DNA from: Streptomyces dysideae | Lineage (GTDB): Bacteria > Actinomycetota > Actinomycetes > Streptomycetales > Streptomycetaceae | Reading direction: 5' to 3' | NCBI RefSeq assembly: GCF_001514305.1 | Contig: NZ_KQ949097.1 | Coordinates: 1-64,000, forward strand | DNA length: 64,000 nt | In this document: positions 24,134 through 33,464 of the stretch, piece by piece | Numbering within the stretch: position 1 is the stretch's first letter | How the letters are laid out: each line of letters begins with the position of its first letter | The notes under the pieces: model-generated | Told to the model about the DNA's origin: nothing | Database searches by the model: none | What the model saw: only the letters and a program-made list of their open reading frames with translations | Program-made: the position numbers and the translations under genes

Positions 24134-24481
24134 GTGGACACGACGTACTACGACCACGGAACACCGGCCGAGCGCTGGGAGCGCGCGCAGTTGTTCTTCG
24201 ACGCCAAGGAATACGCCGCCGCCGCGCGCGTCCTGGGCAAGCTGGTCGAGGAGGTGCCGGAGCCGACCGGACCGCGGCTGCTGCTGGCGCGTGCCTACTA
24301 CCACTCGGCCCAACTGCGGCGCGCGGAGACCGAGTTGCGCGTCATCGTCGAGCGCGACCCGGTGGAGCACTACGCCCGGCTGATGCTGGGCCGCACACTC
24401 CAGCGGCAGGCACGGCACGAGGAGGCCGAGCCGCACCTGCGCCTCGCCTCGGCGCTCGCGGGTGACTTCGACGAGCTCTGA
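24134..24481 (+). CDS. Small tetratricopeptide-repeat protein
   Basis: A 115-residue protein made almost only of TPR helices, roughly three repeats (AERWERAQLFFDAKEYAAAA; PRLLLARAYYHSAQLRRAE; ARLMLGRTLQRQARHEEAE). Such proteins are protein-protein adaptors. GTG start with a strong AAGGAGG site. The 73-base gap ahead is unusually AT-rich (around 24064-24103) and includes TCCAGTAATGGA, a possible regulator site. Confidence 0.88.
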   Translation: MDTTYYDHGTPAERWERAQLFFDAKEYAAAARVLGKLVEEVPEPTGPRLLLARAYYHSAQLRRAETELRVIVERDPVEHYARLMLGRTLQRQARHEEAEPHLRLASALAGDFDEL

Positions 24482-24529
24482 CAGTCGGTGTGCGGAGAGC
24501 GGCAGGACCGGGCCCGGTCCTGCCGCCGT

Positions 24530-25945
24530 TCATGCGCGCCGTCCCCGCCGGTGGGCGATCTCGCCGAGCACGACGTCCACGACGATGAAGGCCGCGAGCG
24601 AGATACCGAGCAGCGGCACGAAGTAGCCGAGCACGGCGACGCCCGCCGCCAGCGGGACGAGGATCCACGGGGGCACCTGCTGCCAGGCACCGCGCGGCAG
24701 GGGGCGGCCGAAGGCGGAGTCGCGGCCGCGCTGCCACCACATGCGGTAGCCCCACACGATCAGCAGGATCAGTGCGAGCGCGAGCCCCATCAGGGCGATC
24801 TGGTTGGCCAGGCCGAACAGGATGCCGGTGTGCAGGTCGATGCCCCAGCGGGTCAGCTTGGCGAGCAACGGGTAGTCGGCGAACCGCAGTTCGTCGGTGA
24901 CCTCGCCGGTGGCCGGGTCGATGGCGACCGAGTCCTGCTTCTCGGGCCAGCTGCGCTGGACCTGCCGCACCACGTACGCCGACTCGGCGTCGGCGGGCGG
25001 GACGATTTCGACGGGGTCGCCCAGCCCCTTGGCCCGGGCCGCCGCCAGCACCTCGTCGAGGCCGGCACCGGCCGCGGTGTCCCCGGACGCGGCGGTTCCG
25101 TCGTGGCCCGCGTGCTCGCCGGCCGCCGCCGAGACGGACGGGGTGGAGTGGCCGAGCGAGGTGCGCAGTTCGTCGATGTTGGCGCCGGCGTAGGCCGACC
25201 AGGTCAGGCCGGTCGCCGAGAGGAAGAGGAACCCGGCGGCGGCCCAGGCGCCGACGGTGCCGTGCAGGCCGAGCGTGCGGCGCCGCCCGCTGGTGCCCCG
25301 TACCTTGCGCAGCGCCCGGCGGCGGGAGAACCACAGCACCAGCCCGCCGCCCGCGATGACCCACAGCCAGCTGGCGGCGAGTTCGCTGTAGAAGCGGCCG
25401 GTGTCGCCGAGGTGCAGGTCGCGGTGGAACTCGTCGATCCAGGTGCGCAGCGGCAGCGCGCCGGTCGAGCCGTACTGTTCGAGGGCGCCGCGCACCTGGC
25501 CGGTGTACGGGTCGACGAACACGGCGAGGGTGTGGCCCGCGTCGACGCCCTCGACGCCGGACAGCAGCACCCTGGTCGTCGCGTCGTCCTCGGGCGAGGG
25601 GCGTATCGCCGAGACCGTGCCGTCGGGGTGGGCCTCGCGGGCGGCGGCCACCTGCTCGGAGACCGGCAGCTTGGTCTCGCCGACCGGGACGGTCAGCTCG
25701 TGGGCGTACACGAGCTTCTCGGCCTGGAAGGAGGCGGCGTAGAGGAAGCCGGTGGTCGCGGCGACGAGCAGGAGCGGGGCGACGAGCACTCCGGCGTAGA
25801 AGTGCAGGCGCAGGATCAGCGGACGCAGGGGTGCCCAGGCACGCGGGGACCGGACCGGGGCGTCGGGTTGCGGGGCCTCGTCCGATGGGGGTCCCCCCGC
25901 TCGATCGCAGCCGAGAGTGGGGGAGGTCGAGGGAGCGGTGGACAT
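24530..25945 (-). CDS. PepSY-associated membrane protein
   Basis: A 471-residue membrane protein with helices near 43-70, 188-205, 230-255, 365-390 and 405-445. PepSY-type segments occur twice (AHPDGTVSAIRPSPEDDAT; DDAESAYVVRQVQRSW-like region) with WIDEFHRDLHLGD and DLHTGILFG histidine motifs between helices. Family members resemble ferric or cupric reductase-like iron-uptake proteins such as PiuB. A histidine/aspartate-rich loop (GEHAGHDG) might bind metal. ATG at 25945 has GGAGAAG upstream. It stands alone. Confidence 0.88.
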   Translation of the reverse strand: MSTAPSTSPTLGCDRAGGPPSDEAPQPDAPVRSPRAWAPLRPLILRLHFYAGVLVAPLLLVAATTGFLYAASFQAEKLVYAHELTVPVGETKLPVSEQVAAAREAHPDGTVSAIRPSPEDDATTRVLLSGVEGVDAGHTLAVFVDPYTGQVRGALEQYGSTGALPLRTWIDEFHRDLHLGDTGRFYSELAASWLWVIAGGGLVLWFSRRRALRKVRGTSGRRRTLGLHGTVGAWAAAGFLFLSATGLTWSAYAGANIDELRTSLGHSTPSVSAAAGEHAGHDGTAASGDTAAGAGLDEVLAAARAKGLGDPVEIVPPADAESAYVVRQVQRSWPEKQDSVAIDPATGEVTDELRFADYPLLAKLTRWGIDLHTGILFGLANQIALMGLALALILLIVWGYRMWWQRGRDSAFGRPLPRGAWQQVPPWILVPLAAGVAVLGYFVPLLGISLAAFIVVDVVLGEIAHRRGRRA

Positions 25946-26086
25946 CGCGGGCTTCTCCGGTGACTGGGGACGGTGAGTCTCGGCCGTGGTGGTCGAGTAG
26001 TCGGGAGCAACCGCTGTCGAGTTCCCGGAGTTTCAAGTGACCTGCGCCACATGCGGGAGTGCCGGGGTGCGTGGCATTCTGTCGCG

Positions 26087-26734
26087 ATGGCACTCCCCCA
26101 CGAGCGCGCACCCCTGTCCGAGCAGGTCGAGCAACTCCTCGCCAATGATGGCCCGTTGCCCATCGTCGCGGCCGGGGATCCGGTGCTGCGGCGCCGGACC
26201 GAGCGGTTCGACGGCCAGTTGGCCCCCGCGCTCCTCGCCCGTTTCGTCGCGGCCATGCGCCTCACCATGCACGCGGCTCCCGGCGTGGGTCTCGCCGCGC
26301 CGCAGGTCGGGGTGGGGCTGCGGATCGCCGTGATCGAGGACCCGGCGCCGGTGCCGGAGGAGGTACGGCTGGCGCGCGGGCGGGTTCCGCAGCCGTTCCG
26401 GGTGCTGGTGAACCCGTCGTACGAACCCGTCGGCAGCGCGCGTGCCGCCTTCTTCGAAGGCTGTCTGAGCGTGCCGGGCTGGCAGGCGGTGGTGGCGCGG
26501 TACGCCGAGGTGCGGCTGACCGGCCAGGACGAGTACGGGCGTGCCGTCGACGAGGTGTTCGGCGGCTGGCCCGCGCGGATCGTGCAGCACGAGACGGACC
26601 ATCTCGACGGCATGCTCTACCTGGACCGCGCGGAGCCGCGCTCGCTGTCCTCGAGCCAGGCGATGGCGGAGCGCTGGACGCAGCCGACCCCGAAGGAGGC
26701 GGCTGCGTCGCTCGGCTTCGAACTGCCGCGCTGA
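26087..26734 (+). CDS. def: Peptide deformylase
   Basis: A 215-residue deformylase that removes N-formyl groups from new proteins. All three motifs are intact: GVGLAAPQ (about 67-74), EGCLSVPG with metal-ligand C126, and QHETDHLDG with H168, E169 and H172. The N-terminus is about 20 residues longer than the usual core and the C-terminus has a basic tail, as in many actinobacterial secondary deformylases. ATG at 26087 is used although its ribosome binding site is weak; in-frame ATG at 26051 is an alternative. Confidence 0.93.
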   Translation: MALPHERAPLSEQVEQLLANDGPLPIVAAGDPVLRRRTERFDGQLAPALLARFVAAMRLTMHAAPGVGLAAPQVGVGLRIAVIEDPAPVPEEVRLARGRVPQPFRVLVNPSYEPVGSARAAFFEGCLSVPGWQAVVARYAEVRLTGQDEYGRAVDEVFGGWPARIVQHETDHLDGMLYLDRAEPRSLSSSQAMAERWTQPTPKEAAASLGFELPR

Positions 26735-26847
26735 GCGCTCCGCTGGAAGCACGGTGATGAACCTGCGGGCCGGTGGGGGCTGGTCGCGCCCACGCGGCGG
26801 ATCGGGCGAGGAGGCGGCGACAGCGCACGACCCGCGCGTCCGGCCCG

Positions 26848-28281
26848 TCAGCTGTCGCGGTACGTCTCCAGCAGCCGCAGCCACACCTCGCTGATCGTCG
26901 GGTACGACGGGACCGCGTGCCAGAGCCTGCTGACCGGCACCTGTCCGGCGACCGCGATGGTCGCCGAGTGGATGAGCTCGCCGACGCCCGGGCCGACGAA
27001 GGTGACGCCGAGGAGGATCTCGCGCTCCAGGTCGACGACCATGCGGGCGCGGCCCCGGTAGCCGTCGCCGTACAGGCTCGCGCCGGACACGGAGGCGAGG
27101 TCGTAGTCGACGGCGCGGACCCGGTGGCCGGCCTGTTCGGCCTCCGCCAGGGACAGGCCCACGGCGGCCGCCTCCGGGTCGGTGAAGACGACCTGGGGTA
27201 CGGCGGCGTGGTCGGCGGTGGCCGCGTGGGCGCCCCAGGGGTCGGACTGCAGGAGGGGGACGCCGGAGGCGCGGGCGGCGATGGCGGCACCCGCGATCCG
27301 GGCCTGGTACTTGCCCTGGTGGGTGAGGAGGGCACGGTGGTTGACGTCGCCGACCGCGTAGAGCCACTTGTTGCCGGTCACGCGCAGGCTGTCGTCGACC
27401 TCGAGCCAGGAGCCGGGTTCCAGGCCGATCGTGTCCAGGCCGATGTCGTCGGTGCGCGGGGCGCGTCCGGTGGCGAAGAGGATCTCGTCGGCCTCGATAC
27501 GGTCGCCGGTGCTGGTGACGACCACGACGGTGCCGTTCTCGCGGGTCACCGACTCGACCGAGGTGCCGGTGCGGACGTCGGCGCCGGCCTCGGTGAGCGC
27601 CTCGGCGACCAGTTCGCCGGCGAAGGGCTCCATGCGGTTGAGCAGCCCCTTGCCGCGCACCAGGAGGGTGACCCGGGAGCCGAGGGCCTGCCAGGCGGTG
27701 GCCATCTCGGTGGCGACCACTCCCCCGCCCACCACGACCAGGCGTCCGGGCGCCGCCTTCGCGCTGGTGGCCTCCCTGCTGGTCCAGGGCCTGACGTCGG
27801 CGAGTCCGGGCAGGTCGGGCAGGAGGGCACGGGTGCCGGTGCAGACCGCGACGGCGTGCCGGGCGGTCAGGACACGCCGCTCGCCGTCGGCACCGGTCAC
27901 GGTGACCGTGCGCGGTCCGGTGAGGCGGCCCTGGCCGCGGTACAGGTCGGCGCCGATGCCGTCGAGCCACTGGACCTGGCCGTCGTCCTTCCAGTGGGAG
28001 GTGTACTCGTCGCGACGGGCGACGACCGCGGCCGTGTCGAGGGGACCCTGCACCGACCCGCTCAGGCCGGGCAGGCGGCGGGCGTCGGCCTGGGCGATGA
28101 CCGGGCGCAGCAGGGCCTTGCTGGGCATGCACGCCCAGTACGAGCACTCGCCGCCGACCAGCTCGCTCTCCACGACCGCGGTGGACAGACCGGCCGCGCG
28201 GGTGCGGTCGGCGACGTTCTCCCCCACGGGCCCGGCCCCGAGCACCACTACGTCGTAAGCGATGGTTTCCGTTTCCGTCAT
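26848..28281 (-). CDS. FAD-dependent pyridine nucleotide-disulfide oxidoreductase
   Basis: A 477-residue flavoprotein of the lipoamide dehydrogenase/mercuric reductase fold: VVVLGAGPVGENVA (FAD), redox pair C46/C51 in GGECSYWACMPSK, VVVGGGVVATEMA (NAD(P)), VGDVN (FAD pyrophosphate). The C-terminal dimer interface reads PSYPTISE where classical enzymes have the catalytic histidine (HPTxSE); here it is tyrosine. So thiol exchange with a lipoamide or glutathione-like substrate is doubtful, and a quinone or other acceptor is possible. It is divergent from thioredoxin with 121 bases between, suggesting a redox link. Confidence 0.9.
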   Translation of the reverse strand: MTETETIAYDVVVLGAGPVGENVADRTRAAGLSTAVVESELVGGECSYWACMPSKALLRPVIAQADARRLPGLSGSVQGPLDTAAVVARRDEYTSHWKDDGQVQWLDGIGADLYRGQGRLTGPRTVTVTGADGERRVLTARHAVAVCTGTRALLPDLPGLADVRPWTSREATSAKAAPGRLVVVGGGVVATEMATAWQALGSRVTLLVRGKGLLNRMEPFAGELVAEALTEAGADVRTGTSVESVTRENGTVVVVTSTGDRIEADEILFATGRAPRTDDIGLDTIGLEPGSWLEVDDSLRVTGNKWLYAVGDVNHRALLTHQGKYQARIAGAAIAARASGVPLLQSDPWGAHAATADHAAVPQVVFTDPEAAAVGLSLAEAEQAGHRVRAVDYDLASVSGASLYGDGYRGRARMVVDLEREILLGVTFVGPGVGELIHSATIAVAGQVPVSRLWHAVPSYPTISEVWLRLLETYRDS

Positions 28282-28331
28282 GGAGTCAGTCTGGTGGGTG
28301 GTGTGCGCGGTGGCCACACGGGTACGTGCGC

Positions 28332-28357
28332 GGAATACGCGACCGTAGGGCCGTGTT
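28332..28357 (+). promoter_or_regulatory. Sigma-R-type promoter of the thioredoxin gene
   Basis: GGAAT at 28332-28336 and GTT at 28355-28357 are exactly 18 bases apart, matching the GGAAT-N18-GTT consensus of the Streptomyces thiol-stress sigma factor SigR. Transcription would start about 35-40 bases before the trx ATG. Thioredoxin genes are well-known members of that regulon. Confidence 0.75.
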
Positions 28358-28402
28358 GTCGCCGACGGCTTCGCCCCGACACCAGGAAGAGGGATCAACG
28401 CC

Positions 28403-28789
<387 letters not shown>

Positions 28790-28796
28790 TCGACGC

Positions 28797-30233
28797 CTAG
28801 AAGGGGTACGGCGCCACGTCGCCGCGCACCGTCGTCCAGCGCACGTCGGTGAAGGCCTCCAGGTTGGCCTCGCCGCCGAACCGGGCGCCGGTGCCGGAGG
28901 CGGCGATGCCGCCGAAGGGGGCCACGGCCTCGTCGTTGACGGTCTGGTCGTTGATGTGCACGATCCCCGTCGGAATACGCTCGGCCAGGTCCAGGCCGCG
29001 CGCGGTGTCCCGGGTGACGATACCCAGGGACAGTCCGTACGAGCTCGCCGCGGCGAGGGCGGCCGCCTCGTCGGCGCTGCTGAACGGACGTACGGGCGCG
29101 ACCGGGCCGAAGACCTCCTCCGCGTACGCGGGAGTCTGGTCGTCGACGCCGGCGAGGACCGTCGGCCGGTAGAAGAGCTCCTCGTGCGTGCCGCCCGCGG
29201 CCAGCTTGGCGCCTCGGGCCGTGCTGGCCTCCACCAGGCCGTGCACCTTGTCCCGCTGGCCGGCGTCGATGAGCGGGCCGAGGTGGACCTGGGCGCGGTG
29301 CGGGTCGCCGACGGCGAGCGAGTCGGCCCTGGCGGCCAGCCGCTCGACGTACTCCCCGTACAGCGACTCGTGCACGAGGTGTCGGCCGGTCGTCATGCAG
29401 ATCTGGCCCTGGTGGAAGAAGGAACCCCAGGCGGCCGTGGAGATCACCGCCTCGATGTCGGCGTCTTCCATGACGATCAGCGCGGAGTTGCCGCCGAGCT
29501 CCAGGTGCGCCCGCTTGAGGTGGCGTCCGGCGGCCTCGCCGACCGCCCGGCCCGCGGCCGTGGACCCGGTGAAGGAGATGACCGGCACGCGCGGGTCGGC
29601 GACCAGCGCCTGGCCCGCGTCCGGGCCGCCCGGCAGGACGTGCAGCAGGCCCTCGGGCAGACCGGCCTCGGCGAAGACCGCCGCGAGGGCCAGGCCGCCG
29701 CAGACCGCGGTGCGCGGGTCCGGCTTCAGGACGACCGCGTTGCCGAGCGCGAGCGCCGGGGCGACGGAGCGGATGGACAGGATCAGCGGGGCGTTGAACG
29801 GGGCGATCACTCCGACGACGCCGACCGGGACGCGCCGGGTGTACGACAGGCGGGGCGCCTCGCTGGGCAGGACCTGACCGGCCGGGCGGGAGGCGAGCGC
29901 GGCGGCCTCGTAGCACTCCTGAGCGGCGACGTGCAGTTCGAAGTCGGCCTTGCCGGGGACGGAACCGGACTCGCGGACCAGCCAGTCGCGCAGTTCGTCG
30001 GCGTGCGCCGCGAACAGGTCACCGGCCTTGCGCAGCACCCCGGCGCGGACGAAGTGCGGGACCCGTGCCCACTCGGTCTGGGCGGTGCGGGCGGCCTCGG
30101 CGGCCGTACCGACGTCCTCGGCGGAGGCGAGCGTGACGGTGCCGAGCGTGTCGCCGGTGGCGGGCTCGGTGACCGCGTACTCGGGCCCCGTCAGGGGGCT
30201 GGACTGCCAGGTCTTCGGGTCGAGCAGCGGCAT
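28797..30233 (-). CDS. Aromatic aldehyde dehydrogenase (benzaldehyde/vanillin type)
   Basis: A 478-residue NAD(P)-dependent aldehyde dehydrogenase with N in VIAPFNAPL, E in HLELGGNSA and catalytic C in FHQGQICMTTGR. This last motif is typical of benzaldehyde, vanillin and salicylaldehyde dehydrogenases. It lies 29 bases downstream of pobA in the same direction, so it likely oxidises 4-hydroxybenzaldehyde-like compounds to the substrate of PobA. ATG at 30233 has GGAGAG; 11 residues upstream in the open frame were dropped. Confidence 0.9.
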   Translation of the reverse strand: MPLLDPKTWQSSPLTGPEYAVTEPATGDTLGTVTLASAEDVGTAAEAARTAQTEWARVPHFVRAGVLRKAGDLFAAHADELRDWLVRESGSVPGKADFELHVAAQECYEAAALASRPAGQVLPSEAPRLSYTRRVPVGVVGVIAPFNAPLILSIRSVAPALALGNAVVLKPDPRTAVCGGLALAAVFAEAGLPEGLLHVLPGGPDAGQALVADPRVPVISFTGSTAAGRAVGEAAGRHLKRAHLELGGNSALIVMEDADIEAVISTAAWGSFFHQGQICMTTGRHLVHESLYGEYVERLAARADSLAVGDPHRAQVHLGPLIDAGQRDKVHGLVEASTARGAKLAAGGTHEELFYRPTVLAGVDDQTPAYAEEVFGPVAPVRPFSSADEAAALAAASSYGLSLGIVTRDTARGLDLAERIPTGIVHINDQTVNDEAVAPFGGIAASGTGARFGGEANLEAFTDVRWTTVRGDVAPYPF

Positions 30234-30262
30234 GGTGGCTCTCCGTTCGTCACCGGCGGGAC

Positions 30263-31441
30263 TCATGTCCCGAGCGGAAGTCCCGTGTAGTTCGCGGCCA
30301 GTTCGGCGGCCGCATGGCGGGATGCGGTGATCCGGCGCAGACGAGAGAGCTGCATCCGGTGTTCGAACGCATCCCCGTTTGGTTGAGCGTGCAACATCTT
30401 AGTCATGTCGTAGGAGAAACGGGTCGCCTGCCACACACGTTGCAGACACACCTCCGAATATCTGTCGAGCAGTCGTGTACTTCCCGTGCGGTGCAGCTCC
30501 GTGAGGGCGCGGGCCAGGACCCGGACGTCCGACACGGCGAGGTTGAGGCCCTTCGCCCCGGTCGGCGGGACGATGTGGGCGGCGTCCCCGGCCAGCAGCA
30601 GCCGTCCGTGGCGCATCGGTTCGTGGACGTAGCTCCGCATCGTCGTCACGGACTTGGCGGTGACCGGGCCGCGGTGCAGGGTCCAGTCGGCGTCGATCGC
30701 GAAGCGGGCTGCGAGTTCGTCCCAGATGCGGTCGTCGGGCCAGTCGTCGGGGTCGGTGCCGTTCGGGACCTGGAGGTACAGCCGGGAGACCGACGCCGAG
30801 CGCATGCTGTGCAGCGCGAAGCCGCGCTCACCGCGGGCGTAGATCAACTCCTCGCAGGACGGCGGCACTTCGGCGAGGATTCCGAGCCAGGAGTACGGGT
30901 AGTCGTGCGCGTACGAACGGCCGACCCCGGCCGGGAGGGCGTCCCGGGAGATGCCGTGGAAGCCGTCGCAGCCGACGACCCAGTCGCAGGCCAGCGTCTG
31001 CTCGCGCCCCTCGTGCAGGAACCGTACGACGGGACTCCCGCTCTCCGGCTTCTCGATCGCCAGCGCCTCCGCCTCGAACAGCAGCGGTGGCCCGTCGGCG
31101 AGCTGGAGAGCGACCAGGTCCTTCACGATCTCGGTCTGGGCGTAGATCGTGACCGTACGGCCGCCGGTGAGGGCCGGGAAGTCGATGTGATGGCGTTCGC
31201 GGTCGAAGCGCAGCTCGATGCCCTGGTGCACCAGGCCCTCGGCGGTGAGGCGGTCGGCGGCGCCGGCCTCGCGCAGGGCGTCGACCGTGCCCTGCTCCAG
31301 CATTCCGGCACGCTGGCGCTGCTCCACGTGCTCCCGCGTCCTGCACTCCAGGACGACGCAGTCCACGCCCGCGCGGTGCAGTAAGCGGGCGAGGAGCAGT
31401 CCGGCGGGGCCGCCGCCGATGATGCCGACCGTGGTACGCAT
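30263..31441 (-). CDS. pobA: 4-hydroxybenzoate 3-monooxygenase
   Basis: A 392-residue class-A flavoprotein monooxygenase, the same length as characterised PobA. Visible: GIIGGGPAGLLLARLLHRAG (FAD), the DG motif CDGFHGISR, and GDAAHIVPPTGAKGLNLA. It hydroxylates 4-hydroxybenzoate to protocatechuate with NAD(P)H. The beta-ketoadipate ring-cleavage genes are not in the window. AGGGAGGTG stands before the ATG. Its operon partner is the aldehyde dehydrogenase, and a LacI-type regulator lies just upstream, where IclR or AraC types are more usual. Confidence 0.93.
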   Translation of the reverse strand: MRTTVGIIGGGPAGLLLARLLHRAGVDCVVLECRTREHVEQRQRAGMLEQGTVDALREAGAADRLTAEGLVHQGIELRFDRERHHIDFPALTGGRTVTIYAQTEIVKDLVALQLADGPPLLFEAEALAIEKPESGSPVVRFLHEGREQTLACDWVVGCDGFHGISRDALPAGVGRSYAHDYPYSWLGILAEVPPSCEELIYARGERGFALHSMRSASVSRLYLQVPNGTDPDDWPDDRIWDELAARFAIDADWTLHRGPVTAKSVTTMRSYVHEPMRHGRLLLAGDAAHIVPPTGAKGLNLAVSDVRVLARALTELHRTGSTRLLDRYSEVCLQRVWQATRFSYDMTKMLHAQPNGDAFEHRMQLSRLRRITASRHAAAELAANYTGLPLGT

Positions 31442-31578
31442 GACACCTCCCTGGTCCAGCAGTACTTGGAGAGCCCGGGGACTCCTGCCGGGCGCCCCCA
31501 TCGAGGACCTTCCGGCGCCTTGTGATCGCCCATACCGGACGACGTGCGCTGATCCGACCGGAGTCCAGACACAGGCTC

Positions 31579-32625
31579 TCAGCTGGAGTCGCGGTGCACC
31601 ACCGTGGCGCCCAGCACCTTGTGTGTCTCGGGTGCGGCGCCGGGGTCGCGTACCGCGTGGTCGACCAGTTCGGCGAGGTCGCGGCCGGACGGCAGCTCGA
31701 TGTGGACCGTGCTGAGCCGGGGCCGCAGCAGCCGGCCGAGCATCAGGTCGTCGGCGCCGATGACGGCCGCATCCTCGGGGATGCGGACGCCCTCGTCGTG
31801 CAGGGCCCGCATCAGCAGCATCGCGTACTCGTCGTTGTACGCGAACACCGCGTCGAGGCCGAGCTCGCGCCAGCGGGCGGCGAGGCGGGCGGCGGCCTCC
31901 TCCTCGTAGCCGAGGGGCAGTGCGGTCACGGTGGCGTCCGTGCCGTGCAGAGCGTGGCGTACGCCCGCGAGACGGGGCGTGGAGAAGGACTCCAGGCCGT
32001 CCTCCTCGGGCACGAGCACGCCGATCCGGCGCCGGCCGCGGTCGTAGAGGTGGGAGCCGGCGCAGTGGCCGACGGCCTCGTGGTCCATGAGCAGGGCGTG
32101 GGCGCCCTCGACGGACTCGGGGCCGAGGGTGACCACGGCCCGGGCGCCGGAGCGCTTGAGCACCGTCACGCCCTTCGGGCCGAGCCCGGCGCCCGGCACC
32201 AGCACGGCGACCGGGCGCAGCTCGGCCCAGGCGCGGGCGGCCTCGTCGCCGTACGGACCGGCGCCGCCGTACTGGACGACCGTGTAGTCGAGGCGGCCGA
32301 GCGCCACCTGGAGGTCGCTGAGGAACTGGCCGTAGAGCGGGCCGACCGGGAAGGTCGGCGCGGGCATCAGGACCATCCGGCTGTGTCCGGCGCGCAGGCT
32401 GCGGGCGGCCGCGTGCGGGACGTAGCCGAGTTCCTTCGCGGCCTCGTGGACGCGGCGCCGCGTGGGCTCGCTGATCCGGACGGCGCTGGTGTTGTTGAGG
32501 ACGTAGGAGACGGTCGCGCGCGAGACGCCTGCCAGGCGGGCCACATCGGCACTCGTGGGTACCGAGCGCGGTGCGGTGGGCGAGGGCGCGGGCGTTTTCG
32601 GTATCTGCACCATGACGTACCGCAT
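31579..32625 (-). CDS. LacI-family transcriptional regulator
   Basis: A 348-residue repressor. Residues about 20-75 form the LacI helix-turn-helix and hinge (SADVARLAGVSRATVSYVLNN, RRRVHEAAKELGYVPHAAAR); the rest is a periplasmic-binding-protein-like sensor with DAVFAYNDEYAMLLMRAL and VIGADDLMLGRLLRPRLSTV. ATG at 32625 is taken; ATG at 32613 is equally good and neither has a strong ribosome binding site. It reads toward pobA across 137 bases and may control that operon or a sugar system elsewhere. Confidence 0.9.
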   Translation of the reverse strand: MRYVMVQIPKTPAPSPTAPRSVPTSADVARLAGVSRATVSYVLNNTSAVRISEPTRRRVHEAAKELGYVPHAAARSLRAGHSRMVLMPAPTFPVGPLYGQFLSDLQVALGRLDYTVVQYGGAGPYGDEAARAWAELRPVAVLVPGAGLGPKGVTVLKRSGARAVVTLGPESVEGAHALLMDHEAVGHCAGSHLYDRGRRRIGVLVPEEDGLESFSTPRLAGVRHALHGTDATVTALPLGYEEEAAARLAARWRELGLDAVFAYNDEYAMLLMRALHDEGVRIPEDAAVIGADDLMLGRLLRPRLSTVHIELPSGRDLAELVDHAVRDPGAAPETHKVLGATVVHRDSS

Positions 32626-32684
32626 CTTCGCAGAACCTGTGAGCAGGGCCACAGGCGGGGGAACCCGCGACGGTCGGCGACGGC

Positions 32685-33347
32685 TCAGCAGGGTGACTCG
32701 GTGCGGGTCACGCGGGCGACCAGGTCGTCCCAGCCCGCCTCCAGCCGCTCGACCGGCATGCCGCACTGCCTGGTCAGGTAGTGGATCGCGGCGGGGTCGA
32801 GGTATCCCAGCAGTACCTGGGCGAGGAGCTCGCAGTCCGCGTCCGGGAGTGCCTGGCGCAGCAGCAGCGTGACGTGGCCGCGAAGGAATCGGCGGGGCGC
32901 GTTGGAGAAACGGCGTTCGGGGCTGTTCTCGGCCGCCAGCTGCAGGTCCAGCTCGTCGGCCGAGCGACGCAGCGCGGCACGGCCGAACGCCCGCAGCCGC
33001 TCCACGGGCGGCGCGCCGGGCCCCAGCGGGGCGGGGCCGCTGAGCAGTGCGCCCTGGAACTTCTTCTCCGAGTGGTCCAGCAGCGCCATCAGCAGGCCGG
33101 TGCGGTCGCCGAAGCGGCGGAAGACCGTGCCCTTGCCCACCGAGGCCGCCGCGGCGACCGCCTCCATCGTGACCCCGGCCGCACCGTGCTCCGCCACCAG
33201 CCGCGCCGCGGCCTCCAGCAGCCGGGCCCGGTTGCGCGCGGCGTCGGCGCGCAGACACGGCTCCTCCTCGGCCACCCCGAGCTGCAGCAACTCAGGCTGG
33301 TCGACGGGTTGTTCAGCCTTCGGGAAGGGCGGCAGGGAGGCGGACAT
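32685..33347 (-). CDS. TetR-family transcriptional regulator
   Basis: A 220-residue protein. The TetR DNA-binding domain sits at about 37-85 (RLLEAAARLVAEHGAAGVTM, AVAAAASVGKGTVFRRFGDR) after an unusually long 30-residue N-terminal lead; the C-terminal ligand domain is helical. It is divergent from the FMN reductase at 33465. Two near-identical GGACC/GGTCC palindromes in the gap are its probable sites. Confidence 0.92.
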   Translation of the reverse strand: MSASLPPFPKAEQPVDQPELLQLGVAEEEPCLRADAARNRARLLEAAARLVAEHGAAGVTMEAVAAAASVGKGTVFRRFGDRTGLLMALLDHSEKKFQGALLSGPAPLGPGAPPVERLRAFGRAALRRSADELDLQLAAENSPERRFSNAPRRFLRGHVTLLLRQALPDADCELLAQVLLGYLDPAAIHYLTRQCGMPVERLEAGWDDLVARVTRTESPC

Positions 33348-33379
33348 GACTCAAGAGTAAAGCATTGGGAATGAAACTG

Positions 33380-33428
33380 GACCACGGTCCGGTTAGGGTG
33401 CTAGAACATTAAGCGGACCTCGGTCCGG
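33380..33428. promoter_or_regulatory. Pair of TetR-type operators between TetR and FMN reductase
   Basis: GGACCACGGTCC at 33380-33391 and CGGACCTCGGTCCG at 33415-33428 are palindromes of the same core, centred 36 bases apart. GGAAT at 33369-33373 and GTT at 33393-33395 are 19 bases apart, so the first site could also overlap a SigR-like promoter reading toward the FMN reductase; that part is weaker. Confidence 0.7.
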
Positions 33429-33464
33429 ATCGTTACGGCATTATTTCAGCACCTGGGAGTTCAC

